The notes: generated by a model from the sequence alone, not told the origin. A stretch of DNA of 64,000 nt from Anaerorhabdus sp036636695 (GCF_036636695.1 NZ_JAVWNW010000010.1); one strand, 5' to 3'; positions 9,213-17,167 are shown, counted from the stretch's first letter. Program-made: numbers and translations.

Positions 9213-9436
9213 GTCGAAGAAAAAGAGTAGTAGTTCATGGAAGACTTATAGAGAGCTCATGTTGGTGAAATTGAGTAGTAAGAAATGGATGAAACGAGCT
9301 TTGGAGATTTATCCGTATGATAGTAAGGATAATGTAAATCCTGCATTAAAGGAGAGAGGTTAAACAAATATTGTTTAACAATTTGAGTGGTACCGCGGTT
9401 AACATCGTCTCTTATTTTATAAGAGGCGTTTTTTTT
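9213..9436 (+). promoter_or_regulatory. T-box riboswitch, arginine-type (specifier CGA)
   Basis: Stem I runs from about 9214, with AGTAGTAG, the distal AGAGAG and GTTGGTGAAA elements (9251-9270), and the specifier side GATGAAACGAGCTTTGG. The GAA-N-XXX-purine rule gives CGA at 9295-9297, an Arg codon. The T-box core GAGTGGTACCGCGG is at 9385-9398. The terminator is CGTCTCTTA (9406-9414) with TAAGAGGCG (9420-9428), one G-U pair, then eight T residues. Downstream are a tRNA-Arg gene and argS, in accord with arginine control. A read-through transcript would include the tRNA. Confidence 0.92.
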
Positions 9437-9454
9437 AAATATAACCGAAAAGTA

Positions 9455-9483
9455 TTGAAAAGATAAAGTTTGTTTGTTAAGAT
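9455..9483 (+). promoter_or_regulatory. Probable tRNA-Arg promoter
   Basis: TTGAAA at 9455-9460, a 17-bp spacer and TAAGAT at 9478-9483 lie between the T-box terminator and the tRNA, with a start expected near 9490, ten bases before the mature 5' end. Confidence 0.65.
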
Positions 9484-9500
9484 GAATAGGCAAAGACAAT

Positions 9501-9577
9501 GCGCCCATAGCTCAACTGGATAGAGCGTTTGACTACGGATCAAAAGGTTGCGGGTTCGATTCCTACTGGGCGCGCCA
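9501..9577 (+). tRNA. tRNA-Arg, anticodon ACG
   Basis: A 77-nt cloverleaf: acceptor GCGCCCA (9501-9507) with TGGGCGC (9567-9573), discriminator G, and encoded CCA (9575-9577). The D arm is GCTC/GAGC, and the anticodon arm TTTGA/TCAAA has loop CTACGGA, so the anticodon is ACG at 9535-9537, presumably edited to ICG to read CGU, CGC and CGA. The T loop is TTCGATT. The T stem GCGGG/CCTAC has one C-A mismatch at its second pair (9551 and 9565). Confidence 0.95.
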
Positions 9578-9586
9578 TTTACAAAC

Positions 9587-9620
9587 AAACTGATACTTTT
9601 TGTATCAGTTTTATTATTTT
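9587..9620 (+). terminator. Terminator between tRNA-Arg and argS
   Basis: AAACTGATAC (9587-9596) pairs perfectly with GTATCAGTTT (9602-9611) around five T residues and is followed by TATTATTTTA. It lies only 19 bp before the argS start codon, so argS depends on read-through or on a promoter I cannot identify. Confidence 0.7.
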
Positions 9621-9638
9621 ATTGAAGAGGAGATTAGT

Positions 9639-11279
9639 ATGAACAAGATTGAACAAAACCTAACACAGGCAATTAAGGAAGCTATAAAGAAATTATATCA
9701 AGTTGAAGATGATTCACTTGTAATGATTGAAATTCCAAAGGACAACACAAATGGAGACTATTCAACAAATGTTGCAATGCGATTGGCTAAAATTGCAAAA
9801 AAAGCACCCGTCATGATTGCTCAAGAGGTAGTTGCGGAACTTAAAGAAACAGTTAAAGACGCTGACAAAATCGAAATCGCTGGACCTGGTTTTATCAATT
9901 TTTGGATGAAGAAAACTCTTCTTGCAGATATTATCAATGTAGTTATTGATAAGGGTGATAAATATGGTGAAAATACAAGTGGGGACAATCTAGCTATTCT
10001 TGTGGAATATGTTAGTGCTAACCCAACTGGTGATTTACACTTAGGGCATGCTCGTGGGGCTGCTTGGGGTGATTGTATTTGCCGTTTGCTAAATAAGAGT
10101 GGTTATAACTGCTTACGTGAATACTATATTAATGATGCTGGTGCACAAATGATTAACTTAGGTAAATCAGTTTATGCACGTTATGCTGAAGCTTTTGGCG
10201 TAAAAGTAGATATTCCTGAAGATGGATATCAAGGACCAGACGTAGCTCAAATTGGTAAAGAACTTGCAGAAGAGCTAGGAGATGTATGGCTAAATAAAGA
10301 AGAAGGACGTATTGAATTCTTCAAAGAAAGAGGCCGCGAGAAAGAATTAGAAAAAATCAAAAAGGATCTTCAATACTATGGATGTGAATTCGATTCATGG
10401 ATTTCTGAACAATCTTTATATGACAACGGCAGCGTTGATGAATGTATTGTAAAGATGGAAGAAATGGGTCTTACATTTGAAGAAGATGGTGCATTATGGT
10501 TTAAATCAACAAAATGGGGAGATGACAAAGACCGTGTACTTCGTAAGAGTGATGGAACGCTTACTTATCTTACTCCAGATATCGCAAATCACATGGATAA
10601 ATTCAATCGTGGATATAAAAAATTAGTTAACCTATGGGGTGCTGATCACCATGGTTATATTCCTCGAATGATTGCAGCAATCCAAGCAATGGGATATGGT
10701 CCTAAAGATTTAGAAGTTGATATTATTCAAATGGTTCGTTTAGTGGACGAAGGTCAAGAAGTTAAGATGAGTAAACGTACAGGTAATGCGATTACAATTC
10801 GTGAACTTTGTGATGATATTGGTGTTGATGCAGCTCGTTATTTCTTTGTAAGTCGTGCTGTAGATACTCATTTAGATTTCGATTTAGGATTAGCTCGTAA
10901 AAAAACTAACGAAAATCCAGTATATTATGCACAATATGCTCATGCTCGTATTTGTTCAATTTTACGTCAAGCACCTAAATTCAAACAAGAAGAAACATAT
11001 GATTTATTAGTAAGTGAAAAAGAAGTTGATTTATTGAAATATATTGCTGAGTTTACAAGTGTTGTTGCCGATGCAGCAGCTACTCGTTCCCCAAATAAAA
11101 TTTGTAATTATGTTCAAAAACTTGCTGGATATTTCCACAGTTTCTATGGAGCTCATAAGATTATTGATGAAGCAAATCCAGAACTTACAAATCAACGTTT
11201 AGGTTTATTGTTAGCGACAAAACAAACGTTAGCAAATGCTCTAGACTTAATTGGAATTAGTGCTCCAGAAAAAATGTAA
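9639..11279 (+). CDS. argS: Arginyl-tRNA synthetase
   Basis: The ATG at 9639 follows GAAGAGGAGATTAGT; the frame runs upstream to 9600, but that part lies in the terminator. The 546-residue class I enzyme charges tRNA-Arg. It has the N-terminal Arg-tRNA synthetase domain (about 1-85), VEYVSANPTGDLHLGHARGA with the HIGH-type motif HLGH near residue 130, and a KMSK motif (EVKMSKRTGNA, about residue 377). The C-terminal helical anticodon-binding DALR-type domain follows (YYAQYAHARICSIL onward). Its position behind an arginine T-box and a tRNA-Arg gene supports the call. A terminator follows the stop codon. Confidence 0.96.
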   Translation: MNKIEQNLTQAIKEAIKKLYQVEDDSLVMIEIPKDNTNGDYSTNVAMRLAKIAKKAPVMIAQEVVAELKETVKDADKIEIAGPGFINFWMKKTLLADIINVVIDKGDKYGENTSGDNLAILVEYVSANPTGDLHLGHARGAAWGDCICRLLNKSGYNCLREYYINDAGAQMINLGKSVYARYAEAFGVKVDIPEDGYQGPDVAQIGKELAEELGDVWLNKEEGRIEFFKERGREKELEKIKKDLQYYGCEFDSWISEQSLYDNGSVDECIVKMEEMGLTFEEDGALWFKSTKWGDDKDRVLRKSDGTLTYLTPDIANHMDKFNRGYKKLVNLWGADHHGYIPRMIAAIQAMGYGPKDLEVDIIQMVRLVDEGQEVKMSKRTGNAITIRELCDDIGVDAARYFFVSRAVDTHLDFDLGLARKKTNENPVYYAQYAHARICSILRQAPKFKQEETYDLLVSEKEVDLLKYIAEFTSVVADAAATRSPNKICNYVQKLAGYFHSFYGAHKIIDEANPELTNQRLGLLLATKQTLANALDLIGISAPEKM

Positions 11280-11285
11280 TAAGTG

Positions 11286-11320
11286 AAAAGTGATATAGTT
11301 TAGGCTATATCACTTTTATT
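11286..11320 (+). terminator. Terminator after argS
   Basis: AAAAGTGATATAG (11286-11298) pairs with CTATATCACTTTT (11305-11317) around a 6-nt loop; T-rich sequence follows. Confidence 0.85.
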
Positions 11321-11321
11321 T

Positions 11322-11381
11322 TGCAAAGTATACTTGACAAAAATATGCAAAGTAAACTATACTTTAAATGCAAAGTTAACT
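11322..11381 (+). promoter_or_regulatory. Promoter of the XRE gene with three direct operator repeats
   Basis: TTGACA (11334-11339), an 18-bp spacer and TATACT (11358-11363) form the promoter. Three 13-bp copies of TGCAAAGTWWACT (W = A or T; the first copy has TATACT at its end) lie at 11322-11334, 11346-11358 and 11369-11381. They start 24 and 23 bp apart, about two helical turns, and cover the -35 upstream edge, the spacer and the region after the -10. Binding there would block the promoter, which points to autorepression by the XRE protein. Confidence 0.7.
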
Positions 11382-11398
11382 ATGCAAGAAGGTGAAAC

Positions 11399-11599
11399 AT
11401 GAAAACAAGAATCAAAGAATTGAGAAAAGAACGAAAACTATCACAAGAGGAACTTGCACTGGCAGTAGGAACAACAAGACAGACGATAACCTCAATCGAG
11501 GTTGAAAAATATGTAGCATCATTGCAACTGGCATATAAGATAGCGAAGTATTTTGGCTGTACTATTGAAGAAGTATTCGATTTGACGGAGGTAGAATAA
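11399..11599 (+). CDS. Small XRE-family HTH regulator
   Basis: This 66-residue protein is little more than one helix-turn-helix of the Cro/C1 type: KTRIKELRKERKLSQEELALAVGTTRQTITSIEV, followed by YKIAKYFGCTIEEVFD. This short YgzD-like form is common in Bacillota and is often encoded before a small membrane protein, as here (8-bp gap). AAGGTGAAAC precedes the ATG. The three direct repeats over its promoter are likely its own operators. The signal it responds to is unknown. Confidence 0.88.
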   Translation: MKTRIKELRKERKLSQEELALAVGTTRQTITSIEVEKYVASLQLAYKIAKYFGCTIEEVFDLTEVE

Positions 11600-11607
11600 G
11601 AGATACT

Positions 11608-12057
11608 ATGGAAAAATTTAAGAATAAATTAATTAGACGTAAAAATATGATGGTAGGTTTTGGATTTATTGCATTATCATTTATTTTGATTATGAAGTTT
11701 TATGTAGAAGATCTACCAAATTTACCAGAATGGCTTTCTTTTGAACTAGAGTTTGTAACAGGTTTATTTCTGGGTTTAGAAATAATTTTTGCAATCTATA
11801 TAATTAAAATGAGAAAGGCATTAAATAACGAAGAAGCACTACAACAGCTTTATATTGAAGAAAATGATGAAAGAAAAAGATATATTCGTGCTAAAGCAGG
11901 GCAACCACTCATCATGATTCTTAGCAGTATATTAATAATTTCTTCAATTATTATTGGAATTTACGATATGAAGATATCATTTGTATTACTAGGCGTTGTA
12001 ATGTTTCAAATGCTTGTTAGTGTAATTTACAAACTTTATTTATTAAAAACAATATAA
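11608..12057 (+). CDS. Small membrane protein paired with the XRE regulator
   Basis: A 149-residue protein with four predicted membrane helices in two pairs (about 13-28, 47-67, 99-118 and 123-143). A charged cytoplasmic stretch between them carries EENDERKRYIRAKAG. I cannot assign a named family, but similar membrane proteins with an ENDER-type loop often sit behind small XRE regulators. It lies 8 bp after the regulator, so the pair is one transcript. A role in sensing or in sequestering the regulator is possible but not shown by the sequence. Confidence 0.7.
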   Translation: MEKFKNKLIRRKNMMVGFGFIALSFILIMKFYVEDLPNLPEWLSFELEFVTGLFLGLEIIFAIYIIKMRKALNNEEALQQLYIEENDERKRYIRAKAGQPLIMILSSILIISSIIIGIYDMKISFVLLGVVMFQMLVSVIYKLYLLKTI

Positions 12058-12154
12058 GATTGAAGAAATAAGATTAATCAGCTTTAAAAACATAGAAAAA
12101 CTAGACTATGTATGATTTAAATGATTTGTGATAAAAATAGCAATAGATATAAAT

Positions 12155-12185
12155 AAGGGCATAGAAATGAAATATGCCTTTTTTA
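12155..12185 (+). terminator. Terminator after the XRE/membrane protein pair
   Basis: AAGGGCATA (12155-12163) pairs with TATGCCTTT (from 12173) and runs into six T residues. Confidence 0.7.
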
Positions 12186-12380
12186 GTGCATAATAATTTT
12201 CACAAGATGAACACATAAAATTCATTTTGAAAATAATTTACATTGCAATATAAGGCTTTAAATAAGGACATGGAAGTTGTTTCATATGAAATTTTCATAA
12301 AAATTTTCATAAAAATGTAACATGTGAAAAACTTATTTTACAATAATTTATGTTTTTTTTGACCCACAAAGGAGGTGTAA
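12186..12380 (+). promoter_or_regulatory. Upstream region of the arginine deiminase operon
   Basis: About 195 bp of very AT-rich DNA without a gene. A 12-bp tandem repeat ATTTTCATAAAA is present twice (12291-12302, 12303-12314), just after the palindrome TTCATATGAA (12281-12290). A possible weak promoter is TGTAAC, 17 bp, TACAAT, ending near 12342. I found no clear CRP/FNR site or ARG box. Confidence 0.4.
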
Positions 12381-12476
12381 TTGGAATACACTAAAGTTAC
12401 AAAAGAAAGCGATTACAATAATTTAGATTTGGACGTCCCGTTGTTGGAAAGCTTTCAAAATAACACAAAAACATAA
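12381..12476 (+). CDS. Small ORF (31 codons) upstream of arcA
   Basis: AAAGGAGGTG (12368-12377), a near-perfect Shine-Dalgarno site, is followed after TAA by a TTG start at 12381. The frame encodes 31 residues beginning MEYTKVTKESDYNN and ending LESFQNNTKT, hydrophilic and acidic in the middle, with no signal or membrane segment. It ends 17 bp before the arcA ATG, whose own site is AAAAAGGAGACT. It is either a small protein of the arginine deiminase operon or a leader peptide. I recognise no family. Confidence 0.55.
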   Translation: MEYTKVTKESDYNNLDLDVPLLESFQNNTKT

Positions 12477-12493
12477 GAAAAAGGAGACTAGAA

Positions 12494-13711
12494 ATGGTAG
12501 CAATTCATGTAACGAGTGAAATTAAACCACTTAAAAAAGTTTTATTACACAGACCTGGAAAGGAATTATTAAATTTAACACCAGATACATTAGGGCGTTT
12601 ATTATTTGACGATATCCCTTATTTACCAGTAGCGCAAAAAGAACACGACCGTTTTGCAGAAATATTAAGAGAAAATGGTGTAGAAGTTGTTTACTTAGAA
12701 GATTTAATGGCAGAAACACTTGAACTTTCAGCAGAACTTAAAGAAAAATTCATCAAGCAATACATTGAAGAAGCAAATATTCATACTGAACGTTGGAAAA
12801 AAATCCTATTTGATTTCTTTATGAATATTCAAGATTCTAAAGAATTAGTATTGAAAACAATGGAAGGATTGAACTTAAAAGAAGTTCATGTATCTCCAGA
12901 AAATTCATTAGTTGACCTAGTTTCTGAGTCTGATAAATTGATTATTGATCCAATGCCTAATCTATACTTTACTCGCGATCCATTCGCATCAGTAGGAGAA
13001 GGAGTTACTTTAAATAAAATGTATTCAGTTACACGTAATCGTGAAACTATTTATGCAGAATACATCTTCAACTATCATCCTGAATATAAAGGACAAGTTG
13101 AAAAATGGTATGACCGTTATGAAGAATTCCATATTGAAGGTGGAGACGTATTAAATATCAATGAAAGTACATTAGCAGTTGGTATTTCTCAACGTACATG
13201 TCCTGAAGCAATCGATGGATTAGCACATCATATCTTCAGTAATCCAAAAAATAAAATTCAAAGAATCTTAGCAGTTAATATTCCAAACAACCGTGCAATG
13301 ATGCATCTAGATACAGTATTTACTCAAATCGATACAGATAAATTCACAGTACATCCTGGTATTTACGGAGCATTACAAGTATTTGAAATTACACCAAAAG
13401 ATGGCGATATTCTTGTAAAAGAAATCAATGATAAATTGGAAAATATTTTAGCAAAATATATTGGACATCCAGTAACATTAATACCTTGTGCTGGTGGTGA
13501 TAGAATTGCTTCTGAACGTGAACAATGGAATGATGGATCAAATACATTATGTATCGCTCCAGGCGTAATCGTTGTTTATGATCGTAACAATGTTACAAAT
13601 GAAATTCTTAGAGAACAAGGATTAACAGTATTAGAAATGCCAAGTGCCGAATTATCAAGAGGACGTGGTGGACCTAGATGTATGTCAATGCCACTTGTTC
13701 GTGAAGACTAA
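12494..13711 (+). CDS. arcA: Arginine deiminase
   Basis: A 405-residue enzyme converting arginine to citrulline and ammonia, the first step of the ADI pathway. Family motifs are in place: SEIKPLKKVLLHRPG at the N-terminus, PMPNLYFTRDPFASVG, EFHIEGGDVLNI with catalytic acidic residues, and the C-terminal RGRGGPRCMSMPLVRED carrying the nucleophilic Cys (about residue 396). Length is normal. AAGGAGACTAGAA precedes the ATG. It opens the run arcA-arcB-arcC-arcD, which makes ATP from arginine and raises pH through ammonia. Confidence 0.97.
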   Translation: MVAIHVTSEIKPLKKVLLHRPGKELLNLTPDTLGRLLFDDIPYLPVAQKEHDRFAEILRENGVEVVYLEDLMAETLELSAELKEKFIKQYIEEANIHTERWKKILFDFFMNIQDSKELVLKTMEGLNLKEVHVSPENSLVDLVSESDKLIIDPMPNLYFTRDPFASVGEGVTLNKMYSVTRNRETIYAEYIFNYHPEYKGQVEKWYDRYEEFHIEGGDVLNINESTLAVGISQRTCPEAIDGLAHHIFSNPKNKIQRILAVNIPNNRAMMHLDTVFTQIDTDKFTVHPGIYGALQVFEITPKDGDILVKEINDKLENILAKYIGHPVTLIPCAGGDRIASEREQWNDGSNTLCIAPGVIVVYDRNNVTNEILREQGLTVLEMPSAELSRGRGGPRCMSMPLVRED

Positions 13712-13747
13712 AAACATAAATATAACTTAAAAGGAGAAAATAAATTT

Positions 13748-14740
13748 ATGGCAGTTAACTTAAGAGGAAGAAATTTCTTAAAATTATTAGATTTCTCAAC
13801 TGAAGAAATCAGATACTTAATTGATTTATCAAAAGAATTAAAGAAAATGAAACTTGCAGGTATTCCTCATCGTTATCTTGAAGGAAAAAACATTGTATTG
13901 TTATTTGAAAAAACATCTACACGTACTCGTTGTGCATTTGAAGTTGGTGGAATGGACTTAGGTATGGGTGTTACTTACCTTGATCCAGGATCTTCTCAAA
14001 TGGGTAAAAAAGAAAGTATTGCTGATACTGCACGCGTTCTTGGAAGAATGTATGATGGAATCGAATACCGTGGTTATGCTCAAGAATTAGTTGAAGAACT
14101 TGCAAAATATGCAGGAGTACCAGTTTGGAATGGTTTAACTACTGAATTCCATCCTACTCAAATGTTAGCTGATATGTTAACAATTGAAGAAAAATTTGGA
14201 CATTTAAAAGGAATTAATTTCACATTCTTTGGAGATGCTCGTAATAATATGGGTAACTCATTAATGGTTGCTTGTGCTAAGTTAGGTCTTAACTTTACAG
14301 CATGTGCACCAAAAGAATTATGGCCAGATGAAGATTTAGTTGCGACTTGTAAAGAACTAGCTAAAGAACATGAATGCACAGTTACCTTAACTGAAGATGT
14401 TAAAGAAGGCGCAACAAATGCAGATGTTATTTATACAGATATTTGGGTTTCTATGGGAGAACCAGATGATGTTTGGGATACAAGAATTAAACTATTAAGT
14501 AAATATCAAGTTAATAAAGATGTTATGGCTATGGCTAAACATGAAGCTATCTTCATGCATTGCTTACCTAGTTTCCATGATACAAACACTACAATTGGTG
14601 CAGATATTGCAAAGAAATTTGGCTTAAAGGAAATGGAAGTTTCTGATGAAGTATTCGAATCAAAACAATCTGTTGTCTTTGATGAAGCTGAAAACCGTAT
14701 GCACACAATTAAAGCTGTTATGTATGCAACATTAAGATAG
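13748..14740 (+). CDS. arcB: Ornithine carbamoyltransferase, catabolic
   Basis: A 330-residue transcarbamylase splitting citrulline and phosphate into ornithine and carbamoyl phosphate. It has the carbamoyl-phosphate loop EKTSTRTRCAFEV, the FHPTQMLAD motif, and the ornithine-binding HCLPSFHD near the C-terminus. The start follows AAAAGGAGAAAATAAATTT. Its position 36 bp after arcA and 7 bp before carbamate kinase supports the catabolic rather than biosynthetic role. Confidence 0.96.
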   Translation: MAVNLRGRNFLKLLDFSTEEIRYLIDLSKELKKMKLAGIPHRYLEGKNIVLLFEKTSTRTRCAFEVGGMDLGMGVTYLDPGSSQMGKKESIADTARVLGRMYDGIEYRGYAQELVEELAKYAGVPVWNGLTTEFHPTQMLADMLTIEEKFGHLKGINFTFFGDARNNMGNSLMVACAKLGLNFTACAPKELWPDEDLVATCKELAKEHECTVTLTEDVKEGATNADVIYTDIWVSMGEPDDVWDTRIKLLSKYQVNKDVMAMAKHEAIFMHCLPSFHDTNTTIGADIAKKFGLKEMEVSDEVFESKQSVVFDEAENRMHTIKAVMYATLR

Positions 14741-14747
14741 GTTAATT

Positions 14748-15686
14748 ATGACAAGAAAACGTTTAGTAATTGCTTTAGGAGGAAATGCTTTAGGGAATTC
14801 TCCTGAAGAACAATTAGATTTAGTTAAACAAACTGCGAAAACAATCGTGGATTTAGTTGAAGAAGATTACGATGTCATTATTGGACATGGTAATGGACCT
14901 CAAGTTGGGATGATAAATAATGCTATGGAATTTTCTGCTAATGGTGGTGGAAAAACTCCATACATGCCATTCCCAGAATGTGGAGCGATGTCACAAGGAT
15001 ATATCGGTTATCATTTGACACAGTCAATTGAAGGCGAACTTGAAAGACGTAACATCAAAAAAGATGTTGCATGTATCGTTACACAAGTTGTAGTAGATCC
15101 TAACGACAAAGCATTTGAAAAACCTACAAAACCTATCGGATCATTCTATACAAAAGAAGAAGCCGACAAAATTGCAGCTGAAAAAGGATTTGTATTTGTT
15201 GAAGATGCTGGTCGTGGATACAGAAGGGTAGTACCTAGCCCTATCCCTACACGCATAGTTGAATTGAATGTTGTAGAACAATTGGTTCAAGCTGGTGATG
15301 TAGTAATCACAGTTGGTGGTGGGGGCATACCAGTAATCGAAACACAAGATGGTTTACAAGGAGTTGCAGCGGTTATCGATAAAGACCGTTCAAGTGCAAA
15401 ACTTGCGCTTGATGCAAAAGCCGACATGCTAGTAATTCTTACTGCAGTTGACCGTGTGTGCATTAACTTCAATAAACCAGACCAAAAAGCCCTAGCTGAA
15501 ATGACAATCGCAGAAGCTAAACAGTACATTAGTGAAGGACATTTTGCTCCAGGATCTATGTTACCAAAAGTTGAAGCTTGCTTAGATTTCGTTGAAGCGA
15601 CTAATAACGGTGTCGCTCTAATCACATCATTAGAAAAAGCAAAGGATGCTTTGAAAGGAGAAACAGGAACTATTATTAAAAAATAG
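14748..15686 (+). CDS. arcC: Carbamate kinase
   Basis: A 312-residue amino-acid-kinase-fold enzyme transferring phosphate from carbamoyl phosphate to ADP, the ATP-yielding step of the ADI pathway. N-terminal VIALGGNALGNSPEEQ, the GHGNGPQVGMI loop, VVPSPIPTRIVE and TVGGGGIPVIE are diagnostic. It starts 7 bp after arcB with only a weak ribosome site (AGGTTAATT), suggesting coupling. The end, GETGTIIKK, is complete. Confidence 0.96.
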   Translation: MTRKRLVIALGGNALGNSPEEQLDLVKQTAKTIVDLVEEDYDVIIGHGNGPQVGMINNAMEFSANGGGKTPYMPFPECGAMSQGYIGYHLTQSIEGELERRNIKKDVACIVTQVVVDPNDKAFEKPTKPIGSFYTKEEADKIAAEKGFVFVEDAGRGYRRVVPSPIPTRIVELNVVEQLVQAGDVVITVGGGGIPVIETQDGLQGVAAVIDKDRSSAKLALDAKADMLVILTAVDRVCINFNKPDQKALAEMTIAEAKQYISEGHFAPGSMLPKVEACLDFVEATNNGVALITSLEKAKDALKGETGTIIKK

Positions 15687-15709
15687 TACTGTAAAAAAAG
15701 GTGGATAAA

Positions 15710-17113
15710 ATGACAGAAAAGAAAAAGAGGTCGATAAGTGCTTATTCCATACTGTTACTAATCATCATCGCACTAGCTGCGGTAACATGGTTTGTACCAG
15801 GAGTTGAAAAAGCTACTCTAGCAACAATTGTAATGGCTCCGTATAATGGATTCGTTAATGCGATTGACGTTTGCGTATTCGTTCTAGTTTTAGGTGGTTT
15901 CTTAGGGGTTGTTACAAAAACAGGAGCACTTGATGCAGGAATCAAAACTCTTGTTAAGAAATTAAATGGAAATGAATTAATTCTTATTCCTATACTTATG
16001 TGTGTATTCGCTCTAGGTGGAACTACATATGGTATGTGTGAAGAAACAGTTGCATTCTATGCACTTATTAGTGCAACAATGGTTGCTGCTGGGTTTGATA
16101 CAATCGTAGCTGCTGCAACAATCTTACTTGGAGCAGGTATTGGTTGCTTAGGATCAACAGTTAACCCATTCGCTACAGGTATTGCTTCTTCTGCATTAGT
16201 AGATTTAGGAGTTCCTGTTGACCAATCTGTTATCATGATATTAGGATTTACATTATTAGTAGCTAACTTAGCAATCGCAATTTGGTATGTAATGCGTTAT
16301 GCTAAAAAAGTTAAAAATGAAAAGGGTTCAATCCTTTCTACAAGTGAAAAAGCTGCAATGATGGAACACTATTCACAAGGTGATCATGAAAAAGTTACTT
16401 TCACAGGAAAACAAAAATTTGTACTTGTTATCTTCGCATTTGTATTTATTGTAATGATTATTTCTGTTATGCCTTGGGCTGACTTGATTGGTGAATCAGC
16501 AGCTAATGCAATCTTTGGATGGTCTGCATTCTTAAATGGTGTTGCATTAGGTGGATGGTGGTTTGGAGAACTTGCAATGTGGTTCTTCCTTGCTACAATC
16601 ATCGTTGGTATTCTTGGTGGATTACATGAAAAAGTTATCGTTGAATCATTTGTAAGTGGTGCAGCTGATATCGTATCAGTAGTATTAATTATTGCCGTTG
16701 CTCGTGGAGCTTCTGTATTAATGACTCAAACAGGATTAGATATTTACTTGCTAACTGCTGCTGCAAATGCATTAAATGGTTTAAGTGCTACAATATTCGC
16801 TCCATTAGCATATCTAGTTTATATTGGATTATCATTCTTAATTCCTTCAACAAGTGGATGTGCTACAGTAACTATGCCAATTATGGGTCCATTAACTGCA
16901 TCATTAGGTTACAATCCAGCTGTTATGGTTATGATTTTCGCTGCTGCAAGTGGAGTCGTTAACTTATTTACTCCTACATCTGGTGTTGTTATGGGAGGAT
17001 TATCAATAGCTAAAGTTGAATATTCTACATGGTTAAAATGGGCTGGAAAACTCATATTAATCCTAGCTGTTGTATCATGCGTCATTCTTACTGTCGCAAT
17101 GACAATTCTATAA
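15710..17113 (+). CDS. arcD: YfcC/DcuC-family transporter, probable arginine-ornithine exchanger
   Basis: The start is ATG 15710, after AAAAAGGTGGATAAA; GTG at 15701 lies in that site. The 467-residue protein has about 11-12 membrane segments and belongs to the YfcC/C4-dicarboxylate anaerobic carrier family: GGTTYGMCEETVAFY, a discontinuous helix with GCLGSTVNPFATGIAS, and SFLIPSTSGCATVTMPIMGPL. In many ADI operons the exchanger is an APC-type ArcD; here the YfcC family takes that place, as in several lactic acid bacteria and clostridia. The exchange of arginine for ornithine is inferred from position. A strong terminator ends the operon. Confidence 0.85.
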   Translation: MTEKKKRSISAYSILLLIIIALAAVTWFVPGVEKATLATIVMAPYNGFVNAIDVCVFVLVLGGFLGVVTKTGALDAGIKTLVKKLNGNELILIPILMCVFALGGTTYGMCEETVAFYALISATMVAAGFDTIVAAATILLGAGIGCLGSTVNPFATGIASSALVDLGVPVDQSVIMILGFTLLVANLAIAIWYVMRYAKKVKNEKGSILSTSEKAAMMEHYSQGDHEKVTFTGKQKFVLVIFAFVFIVMIISVMPWADLIGESAANAIFGWSAFLNGVALGGWWFGELAMWFFLATIIVGILGGLHEKVIVESFVSGAADIVSVVLIIAVARGASVLMTQTGLDIYLLTAAANALNGLSATIFAPLAYLVYIGLSFLIPSTSGCATVTMPIMGPLTASLGYNPAVMVMIFAAASGVVNLFTPTSGVVMGGLSIAKVEYSTWLKWAGKLILILAVVSCVILTVAMTIL

Positions 17114-17138
17114 ACCTTACTGTTTAATAATAATTATT

Positions 17139-17167
17139 GAAGACTCTGAAAAGAGTCTTCTTTTTTT
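17139..17167 (+). terminator. Terminator of the arc operon
   Basis: GAAGACTCT (17139-17147), a GAAA loop and AGAGTCTTC (17152-17160) are followed by seven T residues. Confidence 0.92.

Noticed and set aside
9600..9638. argS start at 9600 (TTG)
   Set aside because: This stretch holds the terminator after the tRNA and has no ribosome-binding site; ATG 9639 has GAGGAG.
12200..12240. ARG box before the arc operon (TGAACACATAAAATTCA)
   Set aside because: The half-sites are too far apart for the ArgR consensus and the left one is imperfect.
12444..12458. TTGGAAAGCTTTCAA as a CcpA cre site
   Set aside because: A cre site needs CG at its centre; this has GC. It may be a chance palindrome inside the small ORF.
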